DNA of 64,000 nt from Paramecium pentaurelia (lineage: Eukaryota > Ciliophora > Oligohymenophorea > Peniculida > Parameciidae). The stretch is taken from NCBI GenBank assembly GCA_905183005.1, contig CAJJDO010000035.1, positions 270,338 to 334,337 of the forward strand, given 5' to 3'. The position numbers were made by a program, and so were the translations under genes. The stretch's first letter is position 1. Every line of letters starts with the position of its first letter. A model generated the notes under the pieces. The model worked only from the letters and a program-made list of their open reading frames with translations. It was not told the origin of the DNA and ran no database searches. Below, piece after piece: positions 48,059-60,151 of this stretch.

Positions 48059-50917
48059 ATGAATTTATCAACTTACAGTATTCGATCAAGAAGTAAACGG
48101 ACATGGAGCAATTCTAGATATATTGATAACCATTATGACTCCAAATTACATTCCACACCATTTCTTCCTTGTGGATTAAAGTATGTTATATATACTAACT
48201 AGTGATTCTAAATAGATTGTATATAGTGATATTGGATTGAGTGAAGTTAGAACTAATTACACTAAACTTAAAAATTTCTAAGATTTAGAACAACGAAATA
48301 TTTCAATAAAGGAAATTATGTCCAAATAAGGTAACTGGAGACCTTTTATTGAATTTTAAGATAAATCAGATGAAATGGTTGTTACGATAGAATATTGGTA
48401 AATATAATCTAATATTTTAATAGCACTAATTGTAAAGAACATTAGAGATCAACTCGTCATAATGAAGAACAATATTTATCATATGCATTACTAATTAAGC
48501 AATCAATATTACTCAATTATCCAGATATTAAAGTATATCTGAAACCTTTAGTTTTTGATAATGAAAAAACCATTTCTTCACTTTTCCTTTAGAGACGTAT
48601 TGGTGCATTTGAAATCTAATTTTAATCAAATGGCTAATAATCATAATTATTTAGCAAGTTATAAACTAAATCTTGGCCAAATGTTAGTGATATTCTTAAA
48701 GCTATTCATTAATAATTCAGAAAAACTAATCTATTAATTTAATTAGTCTATAATGATGGAGATACTAACTTAAAAGGGATTAATGTAACTATGCAATCTT
48801 ACCAAAATAAATAACTTGCATCAAGTTAACATTTACGTCCTTAAAGTAGATTGTCAGAAAATAGATCATGTAAATCTACTTCACTTCATAGATAAAGAGC
48901 TTTATCTTAATAAAGCAATATAGTAAGATATAGTGAGAAATCTGATTCATAAGGTAGAGTCTTATTCTTAAATATTCCAATAGATAGATATGAAATTCAT
49001 ATATAAGAGTCAACTAATAATTAATAATTCTATGAAGTAGTAACTTTGTAAGAATTAGTAAGAACTGATGGAGCATTTCATCAAATAAAATTATCAAAAC
49101 CTTAATTAGCATTATTAAGAGTAGAAGTAGTTGGACCACATCAATAAACAGATGTGATGATTCCTTTTACTGATACTTAAGTAAATGTCATATAGAATTA
49201 GGAAAGAATGTTATTAAAGGAAATCTCTGATAGTTCAGGAATATATGAAGGTTTTCTTGAACCTGGTAGATACACAATTATTGTTTATAAATATGGTTTT
49301 GAAACAGTTTAATAATTTATAGAATTAAGTGGTGGGAATAATAACATTAAAATTCAAATTACAACAAGAAGTGCTGAAGTATCTACACTTCTTAATTAAA
49401 ATACTAATTAAACTTTAATCAATTCAAGTTTCATTTCTAAAAAAAAGAAAACTATTAAACCACCATAATAAGTTAATTTAAAAATATTATCACTTCTTGA
49501 AGTAGGTTAAATGTATGTATTTGACTATTTTACAGAATAAATAATTAGTAAGGCTAAAATTATTATTACTGATTCTATTTCTAATAAAATAATCACTTGC
49601 ACAACTAATACTTAAGGTAATGCTAAATTATTATTTAATTATTTAAATAAAGGAACTATTAAAGTAGAACATGATTAATATTATATACTTGAGATGTCTT
49701 ATGGAATAAACGAAGAGATAGATTTAAAAAGTTCCAGAAATACATTTAAATTAATTAAAAAAACAAATCAATTGTCAATCATATCTGATAATAATATTGA
49801 AATTTATTAAAATGATTAAAAGATTAGAAAACAATAAAATCAATCAAACATATGTTTTTTTGAAATATCAAGTGATTGTCCTTAAATATTATATATTATC
49901 ATAGAAAATTAGAAATTCTAAGATCTACTTTTAAAGATTCTCTTATAAGAAGATGTAATTAATTTAAAGTAACCTGATATCGATCTCATAACCTTTCCTT
50001 AATTTTGGATATTAGGAATATGTAGTAAAGTAGATTGTCAATTATTTATCATAAATGAAATTGTATCTCATCTAGAATTTAGAAATCTTTATGACGATTT
50101 AGAGAAACATAATTAAAATATAAATAAAGTATATTCTTCAGAATGTTATTAAACTTAATAAAAATTGATATGGAAGAATTAAGTTATTGATATTAGTAAA
50201 TTATAAATTATTGATGTTCTTCCTAATTGTGATGAATAACCAATTATATTTACACATTAAAATGTAATTCTTGAAGGGAATTCTATATAATTAGGATCTT
50301 TTTAATAAGAATAATAATGTAATATAGTATTGATGAATTAATAAATAATGTAATAATAGCCTTTTAAAAATAATAATTTATAAATTATAAAGGTACAAAT
50401 AATTCATAAAGACATTTTTATATATTTTGAAAATTGTGGATTTGTTGCAATTTATGATTCTTCATTAAAATAAAAAGGATATGCAAAATTAGATTGTTAT
50501 CATTGTTAAGATTTTGAAACAACTCAATTAGTTTCTGTTGGATAATCTTATTTAACATTATATTAATTATAGATAACTCCTATTAATGTGTTATTTTAAA
50601 TAAAAAAATAAAGTGTTAATCACAATTAAGTGAGAATAAGTTATAATGATTAAGAATAATAAAATTTATTTTTTGGAAGAGAAGATGGAGTATTATCTAT
50701 ATATAATTATACTTTATAAGAAATAGATCATCTAAAATTATCTATGGATCCATTGTAATAAATATTTCAACAGAAGAATTAAATTTTGGTTAGGGATAAT
50801 TAAATAATATATTTACTTTAATAAGATGAAGAAAAAAAATATAATATCAAAAATTAAATATAGATATTTAAAAAATAAATGTATATATATTTTTTTGATT
50901 TGTTAGTTTATATATGA
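48059..50917 (+). CDS. Cys-x-x-Cys domain fused to beta-rich and propeller-like parts
   Basis: About 920 aa. N-terminus MNLSTYSIRSRSKRTWSN; a first domain (about residues 95-190) with YWCTNCKEH and a following helix-strand (YLSYALLIKQSILLNYPDIK) resembling the thioredoxin-like Rdx/SelW fold, with C-x-x-C after the first strand. Then a linker, a beta-sandwich region (VEVVGPHQQTDVMIPF, SDSSGIYEGFLEPGRYTIIV) like carboxypeptidase-regulatory domains, and a C-terminal half with WD-like strands (NLFFGREDGVLSIYNYT). A 26-nt intron lies near 48395. Its stop (TGA 50915-50917) overlaps the ATG of the next gene. No family with this exact architecture was recognised. Confidence 0.6.
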
Positions 50918-52260
50918 ATCCTCAAGAAACTTGTCTATAAGTCTTAACAAATAGCCATATATTATATTATAATGATATTTCAACACATAGAAAATATCAA
51001 TAAGAAATTGATCATTCAAGATTAATTCTTATTGGATCTACAAATTCATATGTGCCTAAATGTTATTATAAAAGTAATTATATACTTGAATTTTAGATAG
51101 ATAAGAAACTACATTAAAATTGGAAAATGATATATGGTATGTAGATTTATTGGATGAAAATTTTAGATTTGGGTTATAAATAAAAGGACATATTTAAGGG
51201 ATTAAAGTATTATTATAAACAAAATATGGTGTTACAAATTTAGGAGATTATAAAATTAAGAGAAGTAAAGGTTTTTGGATGTTTGGATTCTTTATATTCA
51301 ATAATGAAGAACATATTGTTCATTTGATTGAAAATCAATTTTAAGATGAATAGCAATTCTAATATGAAGTATTTTTAGAAAGTGAATATTCAACAATATA
51401 AGATGACAATCTATTTATTTATTCTACTTAAGATGGTTTTTCAATTTTGAACACAATTACAACTAAGAAAATATAAGAATGTTATTTAGAAAGTAGTATT
51501 ACTTTACTTAAGTTATGCAATAATATCTTAATAATTGGATTATAAAATGGAAAAGTATAATTGTATAAAAAGGAATCTTAATAAATATATTATAAATATT
51601 AAGAATTATAAATTAGTGATAAAAGTATTATTGATGCTTAGATTATGGAATCCTCTTTATTGATTTCCACTGAGGATAAAAAATTGATTATGCTTAGTAT
51701 TTCTAATGAGTATAAAATTGAATATTAAGTAAACAATCATATTTGAATATTTAGGAAACCTTTGATAAATCATATATTAACAATATCATACTTTACAATA
51801 AGAATTAAATGTTAACAACTCAAGTAGATGGAAGATTAAGATTATGGAAGAGAGAGAGATAAGGACAATCATTTTAATTAAGTTAAACTCGAACTGTTTA
51901 AGTAATGAAATTAATATCAAAAATATAATAAATTCCTTGGGAAACTTAAAATGTTTTAATTGGTGGTGATACTTTAATATTGATGAATGCTGAAAATGGA
52001 AAATAAATCAAATAATATACAAATAATAATATTCAGTAAAATAAAATAATATGTATATAATGTATTTGGAATAATATTATAATAAGTGGAAATTCTAATG
52101 GCTAAGTTATTAAATAGAATTAGTACTTTATTTATTAATATCTAATAGTGGAAATGGAGAATTACTATAAGTAATAGTGATTGAAGAAGGAGTCAAAAAT
52201 CTCTTTGTAAACAACCAATATTTCTTAATCCATAGTAATAAGAAACTTTATGTATAATGA
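50914..52260 (+). CDS. WD40-like beta-propeller protein
   Basis: ATG at 50914 (MNPQETCLQVLTNSHILYYN), TGA 52258-52260, with introns of 23 nt near 51080 and others near 51740. About 430 aa of repeated four-strand blades: GLQNGKVQLYKKES, TTQVDGRLRLWKRE, ISTEDKKLIMLSIS, IIISGNSNGQVI. The WD dipeptide is degenerate, so some blades are ambiguous. The preceding gene also ends in propeller-like repeats and the two overlap by 4 nt (ATGA), so they may be one gene split by a wrong exon choice. Function unknown. Confidence 0.55.
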
Positions 52261-52687
52261 ATAATTCTCAACATTTTTGACATTTATAAATCTATAGATT
52301 ATATTTATTTTCTACAATGGTTTCTTGTCTTTATTTATTTTATTAATTATTCCAAAATTAAATTCCAAATTCTGAACTATTCAAAAAAAGTTCATATATA
52401 ATTTAAATAGATTGATCAATCTTAAGAACAAGACTTTATCAATCATTCTATGATTCATAAATATAAAATAAAGACTATTTTCATCTAAGTTTTTATAGTA
52501 TCAAATTTAATACTTAGAATTTTCTTATTCTAATATGAAATCTAATCTAAAAAATATAGAAACTAATATTTAGTTATAGAAGAATTAGAATACCAAGATT
52601 ATCTACAGTATAGAATTATCTTAGAATTGATTCACAACTGAGATTTCAGGCTGTTTTTAATATTAATATTATATTATATTTCAGAAA
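52261..52687. other. Intergenic, no gene seen
   Basis: About 430 bp, AT-rich. A short plus-strand frame (MKSNLKNIETNIQLQKNQNT, near 52538) reaches a TGA after about 30 codons and is not linked to the ABC gene. Confidence 0.5.
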
Positions 52688-53873
52688 ATGAATAATGACT
52701 TTGTAGATAAAGAAATATATGAAAAGGAAGTAATTCAAATAGACCCTCTTATCTAACAAGATAAATGTATTATAGAGGTCAGAAATGTTCATAAAACTTA
52801 TTTATTAGGATTAGAGGGTGTTACTGCATTAAGAGGTTCAATGATATCAATATAATTTTTAGGTGTATCCTTTAATGTGCAAGAAGGAGAATTCATAACC
52901 ATCTTAGGTACTTCTGGATGTGGCAAAACAACTCTACTTAATTTATTAGGTAGTATAGATTTACCAACAAAAGTAAAATCCATTATCCTAATCTAAAATA
53001 GGGTGATGTTAGAATTTGTGGTCAAAGAATTAGGGCATCTACAGAAGATAAATTTCTTGCCTCACTTAGATTATCTTCTTTGGGATTTGTTTTCCAAACT
53101 TTCAATTTAATATCATCATTGACAGCATTAGAGAATGTAGAATTGCCTATGATCCTAAAAGGGACATTGAATAAAGATCAAATTAGAAATAATGCGCAAT
53201 AATTATTAGAATAAGTGGGTTTGGGTGGTCGATTGAATCATTACCCAAATTAATTATCAGGAGGAGGTACAATTAATATTTAGTTTTAGAATAACAAAGA
53301 GTTACAATAGCAAGAGCATTAGCTAATAATCCATCTATCTTATTATTGGATGAGCCAACAGGAGATCTTGATACAAAGAATTCAGATTTGATTATGAAAA
53401 TTATTATTGATTTGAATATTGAAAAGGGTATCACAATAATAATGGTTACACATGATACTAATTTAAAAAACTATTCTACAAGAACAATTAGAATGCTTGA
53501 TGGTAAAGTGGCTAATGATGAAGTAATATTACTGAACTATTTTAATTTAGAAAAATAATGAGGATAATAGAGCAAAACACATTGACGATTTGACAAGAGT
53601 AATTAAATAATATTAAGACATCAATTTTGGTGTTCGTGCAGGAACTGTTGAAGAAAATAGACAAAAGTATTATTAATTAACTAAATTGATAGTACATCTA
53701 AAACTGAAAAGAGATAGCCAAAAAATTATAAAGTCTTAAATCATCTCTATCATCCAAATTAATAATTAGATAATAAATAATAATTACCTCAATTTATTTA
53801 GTAATACAATACACCTATACAAAAATCAAATCCAAATCTATAAATCTAAAACAAAGATTCGATCTAAGAATGA
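52688..53873 (+). CDS. ABC transporter ATPase of the bacterial MacB/LolD/FtsE type
   Basis: A stand-alone ABC ATPase without membrane segments. After an acidic N-terminus (MNNDFVDKEIYEKE) come IIEVRNVHKTYLLGLEGVTA (A-loop Tyr), Walker A GTSGCGKTTLLN, Q-loop FVFQTFNLISSLTALENVEL, signature LSGG split by an intron near 53265, Walker B ILLLDEPTGDLDTKNSD and the switch VTHDTNLKNY. The TGDLD after Walker B is the hallmark of the MacB/LolD/FtsE group, which pairs with FtsX-type permeases; no permease is encoded in this window. Five introns of 26-28 nt; a C-terminal Gln/Asn-rich tail of about 100 residues is specific to this protein. Introns and codon use are those of the host, so any transfer is old. 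Confidence 0.85.
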
Positions 53874-54484
53874 AATTTTAGTTTTAGTATATTTTATATT
53901 AAACTCTAGATTTATATTAAATATTTAACATAATTATTATTTTTTTTAAATATTAAAATTCTCTTTTTTGTATTCTTTTTTCCTATTTAAAATGACCATT
54001 AAAAATATTATCTTGAAATTTTCAATTTACATCAAAATTTACATATATTTAAATTCGACAAACCTATAAGACAATAAAATGAAGAGGAATAGATAAAAAT
54101 CAAATACATATATCCATAATTATAATAAAAATAAACGATCGATTTATGAAATCGAAAGTATATCAAAATGTACATTTTAATAACATATCACTAGATAATT
54201 TATTATATACATATATTACTAATATACAACTTGCATTAAGAATTTTAGATTAATTCATATTATTATAACTTTATATAAAATAAAGCATTAATATAATAAA
54301 TTCAATTTAAATTTAAAAAAAATAGTCTATAAATTTAAGAAATACATAAATCGATTAAAAAAAGTCCTTATAGAATTCATAAGATCCTTATAATTTATCT
54401 AAAAATTATTTAACATTTGAGAAATTGATTAGCTTATAAATATACAATCATTTCTAAAGAAAAAATTTGAAAATTAAAATAAAG
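53874..54484. other. Intergenic, no gene seen
   Basis: About 610 bp of very AT-rich sequence without an extended open frame on either strand. Confidence 0.5.
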
Positions 54485-54878
54485 ATGAAAAGAATTCAAA
54501 AGAAGTAAGATAGCTTTTTTAAATTTCTGAAAAATTTCTAAATTTTTTTTCCTCAAGTAACAATCAAGTTTATATTAAGACACAGGAGGACATTAGAGAT
54601 AAGATGATTTGCTTATAATAAATTTTTTTCCCCAAGATGTAAGGATTAACTATTATCAATTTTAACCTTATAATGTTGAGAATAATATTTTGAAATTTCC
54701 ATATAATATGTATCAGAGGGTGTTCAAAATAAAAATCGATAGAAAAATAAATTTAAAACTAACTATCAAGAATTATCAGGATTTGGTTCTACCATTTATA
54801 ATAATTGAGGATATAAATATTTTGAAATTATTGTTTACTGTTGTGTATTTCATGATTTCAGTTATTAATTATTACTGA
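54485..54878 (+). pseudogene. Small gene or gene remnant with apparent frame breaks
   Basis: Coding-like fragments occur in different plus-strand frames: MKRIQKKQDSFFKFLKN from 54485, NNQVYIKTQEDIRDKMICLQ, then RINYYQFQPYNVENNILKFP to a TGA at 54876-54878. The switches coincide with T and C homopolymers near 54540 and 54630 rather than with credible introns, so this is a decayed gene or a place of base-call errors. No family recognised. Confidence 0.3.
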
Positions 54879-55044
54879 TATTATTAATATTTGTATATGA
54901 GACAGAAGAATGTTAAATAGAGTATATGAAATATTATTATTTTAAGTATTATTAATTAATTTCTACATGATATTTCAAAAGTTAATTAGAAAAATTGTAA
55001 ATAAAAATATTAATACTATATTATTAATATTTGAAATTATTTTA

Positions 55045-57204
55045 ATGATTAGAAAATTTATAAAAAAAGTTGATTTGCTTGTTGATCCTTATGAATTTAA
55101 TATTTCATAAAAAGAGAAATCTTTAACTCCATTAGGTTTTATATTAAATAACTTTTTAGGAGGATTTATTAGTATTGTTCTATTAGTTTTTGCTTCTTTT
55201 TATATTGTTGGAGTTTTCCAGAAAAGTATTCAAAATTAGAACACTATATATGCTGGTACATAAAGTGACTAAAACTAAGAATTTGCATTGAGTCATGATA
55301 ATACAATATTTTCCATTGAATTATCAACTCTTGATGGAAAAATCTTGAACGATAATACAAATGTTAATGAGTAAATTATAAGATATCATTCTAGTTATTT
55401 TTCATTAACTGCATAGTATATTCAATAATAAAGAATAGAAGGTAAAATAGGATTTACTAGAAATTACACTGCATTAAACTAATCAAAATGTTCAAAAGAA
55501 AAAGTCAAACAATTTAATTTTAATTCAGCATCAATGACTGAAGAACAAAAAGAAAATTTAATTTGTTTTGATGGGAATTTCACATTATAAGGACAATTCT
55601 ATGAACCATATTTTGCTTATGTAAAATTAACTGTCAGTGTATGTAACAATTCAACTAGAAAAACATGTAAAACTTCTAAGGAAATAGAAAATTTCATTAA
55701 TAAAGGGTATTAAAGTTAGATAATTAAGTGTTAATGTGGATATGTTTATCAAAGGATCAAAAATTAAACAATCATTAAATAGTTCTAGTCCTGCAGACTT
55801 ATTTTCTACTAATATATTTTGGAGATTAACAACTGGAATTGGAGATAATGAAGATATATATATGTAACCATTGTAAATGGACTTAAGTAAAATACATTTA
55901 AATAAATTAGAAAAAATATAATTTTTCAGTGATATTTTTAATATTGAGAATTCTGAAAGATTGTATAATGGATCTGTTGTTGAAAGGTAAGAAAGAAGAC
56001 AAGAACCTATATCAATTTCTTCAGGAATAGGATTATGCACATTTTATCTAAGGTATTAAGTTTTTAAAATTTAGAGCTTCTTCTGATAGCTCATTTTATT
56101 TTGTTATACAATAAGACTTGCCTTCTACTATATTATCTGCAGTCTCTGAAACTACTGCTTTATTTTTAGCTGTTATGCAAATAATCAAGATATTTTATAG
56201 AGTTTATAATCAACATAAGACTTTTGAAATATTAATGAATTCTGTTTTTAAATTTGATTTAAAAAGTGTGTAAAAGAGGAAATTATCATAAGTTAACTAA
56301 TCATAAACACCTGGTAAGGTGTAATAATCGGAAAAGAATTCAAAAAAACAATTACAATAGGTAATTTTTGCATTTTTATTAAGATATTTGATTATACTAT
56401 AAAATACTCATTTTATTAATATATACTTTACATTATTAGAAAATACTTCAAAAGCTGTAAAAAAATTGAAGATGAAAAAGAATTAGTGATTTCGTAAATA
56501 GCTAAATCTAAGATAGAATTCGATTTAGATTTAACTAATATTTTAAAAAAATTATATGAGATAGATTGCTTAAAGTTATTTTTTTTTGATGATGATTAAC
56601 TAATGTTATTCAATTCATTTTGTTCACCTGTATTTTAGGATTAAATGACTGATCAGAAAGAGTTGTTCGATATTTTGACTGCAAGTTATAAATAGACAAG
56701 ATCAATAAATCAATTACAATAATAGAATTAAGCTAACATTGATAATAATAATTAAAATATTATCAAATATGCAGCCACTTCAGAAAGTATTTTAGTATTA
56801 TAATATTTTTAGTACCAATCAATATTAGATTAGCAAAACTTACAAGGTTTTTTAAAGCTTAACTTGGAGCAGAAAATGCTGAAGAATTAGTTGACAATTT
56901 TTAAAAGGTTAATGAAAATAAGAATAAAAATTGTTAATTAAATGATTAATTAATACAATTTGCTAAATAAAATAAAAGCTTATTTAATCTTGTTTAATAA
57001 AATTACTCAGCAATTTTACATTAGTAAAATGAAGAAGAGTAGAGATACTTAGAAGATCAGATTATATTAGATGTACCTAATGAATTAGAATATGGAAGAA
57101 AAAACTCTGAAATTGTTGGTAGCAAGGATTAAGGGTAAAGTTTAAAAGATTTAGATATTCAATAATCTCCAGATTGTTTTTAGAATAGACTTTAATAAAT
57201 TTGA
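55045..57204 (+). CDS. Two-pass membrane protein, paralogue of the gene at 61681
   Basis: MIRKFIKKVDLLVDPYEF start, then a transmembrane helix (NNFLGGFISIVLLVFASFYI), a roughly 250-residue luminal or extracellular domain (including FWRLTTGIGDNEDIYMQ and ERQERRQEPISISSG), a second helix (TILSAVSETTALFLAVMQII) followed by NQHKTFEILMNSVFKFDL, and a cytosolic part with SKIEFDLDLTNILKKLYEID, FFFDDDQL and PVFQDQM, closing with a PINIRLAKLTRFFKAQLGAE element. Several introns (for example near 55715 and 56360). The same order and motifs recur at 61681-63805. The family is abundant in ciliates and uncharacterised; topology suggests a receptor or channel subunit, which is inference. Confidence 0.75.
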
Positions 57205-57246
57205 TTGGTATTTGATATTTATAAGATCAATTTATAATTTATGATA

Positions 57247-58417
57247 TCATTTTTTAATTTTTGTTAAAAGATATTTAGCTAAAACAATTAATGAGCCATC
57301 TGCTTAACAAATATCTTCCATAATAGATTAAGGTAAAAGTTCATTAGTTACATGATATATAGCATCATCTCTTAGTACATTTTGTCTTTCTTTTTCTAAA
57401 TAATATAAAGATTCATCTAGTAATGATTCAAAAACATTTGATAAATAAGATTTCACACTAAATTTAAAGGCATTGACTTTAAAATCATCACTAAATTATA
57501 TGATTAATTTTTACCAATCATAATAATCAGGATGATCAGGATCTAGATCTTTACTCTTATATTCAATGGCTCTTTTTCTTAAATATGCATCTCTATTTTC
57601 TTAACATTTAATTTCTGCAATTCCTATGAATCTTTATTATTTGATAATTATACTTCTTATGATCAGCATTATTTATTTAAAATTAAATGCTTAATAATGA
57701 TTTTTGAATTGATTATAAAAATAGTTCTTTAGTTTATACATCCCAAACTTCTTTTGGATCTTCTTAAAATCCTATATGTGATAATTCATGTTTTTATTAT
57801 GATAAATATCTAAGTGCTTTATTACCAAGAATTCCAAAATCTACTTCTTCTAAGAAATGCAATTGTTCCATTAAAATACTAATAAAAATAGATATATACT
57901 TACTTTGTACTATGACCTAGATTACAATTAGTAAGAATTAATTTCTTTAATTTACTATTAGGAATTGCTTTACCTAATTCTAAACCTCCAATATATGAAA
58001 TTTTAGTGTCACTTAAAATTAATGATGAAATTGGAAGTTTTTAAATCAAAACTGATAATCTAATAACAGTCTAATGAAAATTATTAGATTAATATATAAT
58101 ACTTGATCACTAATATTTTATTTAGTGAAATCAATTTCCCCATTAAATTATACATTTTCTAGATCCTTTAACAAACCTTCTAAATCTTAATCATTTAATT
58201 TTAAATCTAATTCATCTATTTTTTTATCTGTTTATTCTATTTTTTAATCTTCTTATTCAATTTTTTATTCTTGTTCAATCTATAACTGCTATTCAATATA
58301 TTTATCAAAATTAAAATCTATGCATCTTAAATCATCACCATTTTCATCAGGTATCTATAATCCTTATTATAAAAATATTCTATATCTTGCTATTTTACCA
58401 AGCAGTTATTCTTTCAT
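57247..58417 (-). CDS. Leucine-rich-repeat protein
   Basis: ATG at 58417 (MKEQLLGKIARYRIF), TGA 57249-57247, introns of 32, 25 and 22 nt near 58100, 57895 and 57640. An N-terminal acidic coiled-coil stretch (EQEDQKIEQTDKKIDELDLK) leads to LRRs: ISSLILSDTKISYIGGLELG, SKLKKLILTNCNLG, LHFLEEVDFGILGNKALRYL. The C-terminal third is a helical domain (AYLRKRAIEYKSKDLDPDHP, DESLYYLEKERQNVLRDDAI). About 360 aa. LRR proteins of this size are often ciliary or regulatory scaffolds; no specific partner can be named. Convergent with the gene to its left (42 bp) and divergent from PKA-R to its right. Confidence 0.65.
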
Positions 58418-58437
58418 GTTAATTATTTTATTTATTT

Positions 58438-59546
58438 ATGAATCCTTAAAAAGTAAAAAATGGTCCCAATTTTATGTAATAAGTCAATAAGAAAAAACAT
58501 GTAGATTGTGCTTTGAGTTCTAATTCTGAATCATCCGATGATGAAGTAGATGAAATTGTTGCAATCAAAAAAGATGTACAAAAACAAGTAATCATTCCTA
58601 AAAAAATTTTAGAGATTCTCAGTTTCTGCTGAAGCTTATGGATAATTTAATAAAAAAGAGAATTTTAAAGCCAAATTTATTCCTAAAACTAAGGAACAAT
58701 CTGAAAGAATTAAATAAAGAATGCAAGCAGGATTCATGTTTAGTGCATTAAATGATAAAGAAATTGAAATTGTTGTTGGAGCTATGGAAGAAAAGATCTT
58801 TAATAAAACAGAATATGTAATTAAATAAGGAGAGGAAGGAAATGTACTTTATGTTGTTGATACAGGAGAATTAGAATGTTTTAAGAATTATGGTAAAGGA
58901 GATATCTTTCTTAAAACATACTATCCAGGAGAGAGTTTTGGTGAACTAGCATTATTATTTTAATCCCCAAGAGTATCTTATTCTATTGAATACTTTAGGC
59001 TGCATCTATTATTGTAAAAAGTGATAAAGCTATTCTTTGGTAATTAGATAGAGAAACATTTAATCTAATTGTAAAAGAAGCATCTATAAAAAAGAGATAA
59101 TAATTTGAAACGTATTCTTAATATTTTTATCTATTTTTTAGTTTTCTTGAAAATTGGGATTTGTTAAAAGAAATTAAAGATCCTTATGATAAATTAAAAA
59201 TGAGTGATGCATTATTTGAAAAGTAATATAAAAAAGGAGATGTAATTCTTTAATAAGGATAAAAAAGCAATGAAATATTTATATTAGAATAAGGAAAAGT
59301 GAGTGTAAATAAAAATAATTGTAATTTTGTGATTTTATCATAGAAAAATTGTTTGAATTAATTAAATTTGGGGAATACTTTGGAGATCAAAGTATTGTAG
59401 CTGGTACAGTTGAATCTTTTACTTATGTGGCAGAAGAAGAAATTAAATTAATGTACATACCTAAGAAAAGTTATTCATCTACTCTCAAAGAAATAGAAGG
59501 TACTTTAATAAAGAATATTTAAACTAAGTATGGAAAATATTTATGA
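58438..59546 (+). CDS. cAMP-dependent protein kinase regulatory subunit
   Basis: About 340 aa. Holds the PKA catalytic subunit inactive until cyclic nucleotide binds. An inhibitor sequence R-F-S-V-S-A-E sits right after a 25-nt intron, Ser at the substrate position. CNB-A is canonical: EGNVLYVVDTGELECF, then FGELALLFQSPR and AASIIVKSD, joined over a 26-nt intron; Glu and Arg that contact cAMP are present. CNB-B (FLENWDLLKEIKDPYDKL, YFGDQSIVAGTVES) lacks both the Glu of FGE and the Arg of PRAA, so the second site is probably not a normal cAMP pocket. There is no dimerisation/docking helix at the N-terminus, which is short and charged. Third and fourth introns lie near 59125 and 59330. Confidence 0.9.
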
Positions 59547-60151
59547 TATTCTATATTAAAGTAATAAAATCTTTTGATTTATTTATTTAATTCTACAATT
59601 TTATGTATTCTAATTAAGATTTTACAATCCAATAGAATTTTAGTAAAAATTTAGATTTTAATAATAATTTAATAAAAATGTTATTTAGTTTTATTATCTT
59701 TAATAATATCAAAAAATACTTAATGAAAATATTACAATTTAATACTAATAATATAAAAATAATCTAAAAAATGAATTTTAAGATTAAATATAATCATCTA
59801 ATTAGTAAGAAATTCAATTGATAACTAAATTAAAAAAAAAGTAATTGAAGTTAAAAATTCAAATATTTATAATATTCAATTTGACATCTAATATTTAATT
59901 TTGTAAATAATAAACAATATAATTATATATATTTTAATAATTTTCTTATTCTATAGTATATTTGATTTATTAATTAATTGAAAAAGATTAAAATAAATTT
60001 TGTTTTAAATGGGATGGGTAACTTATATATGAATTCTTATAACAATTGATTATTAATATTTACTTTATGTAGTTCGTATCAAATTAAAAACTTCATATTC
60101 TAGTTTATGGGTAGTAAAATGATATTAAAAATACAATTCAATCATAATTTA
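59547..60151. other. Intergenic, no gene seen
   Basis: About 600 bp of AT-rich sequence between the PKA-R and WD40 genes, same strand. Scattered TGA/TCA in all frames. In-frame ATGs at 60119, 60152 and 60161 at its right edge belong to the next gene. Confidence 0.5.

Noticed and set aside
54121..54160. Short inverted repeat CGATTT-ATG-AAATCG as a possible regulatory hairpin
   Set aside because: Six-base arms are expected by chance in such AT-rich DNA and nothing nearby supports a function.
55651..56040. Minus-strand 129-residue standard-code ORF
   Set aside because: Antisense shadow of the membrane-protein gene at 55045-57204, whose motifs recur in its paralogue.
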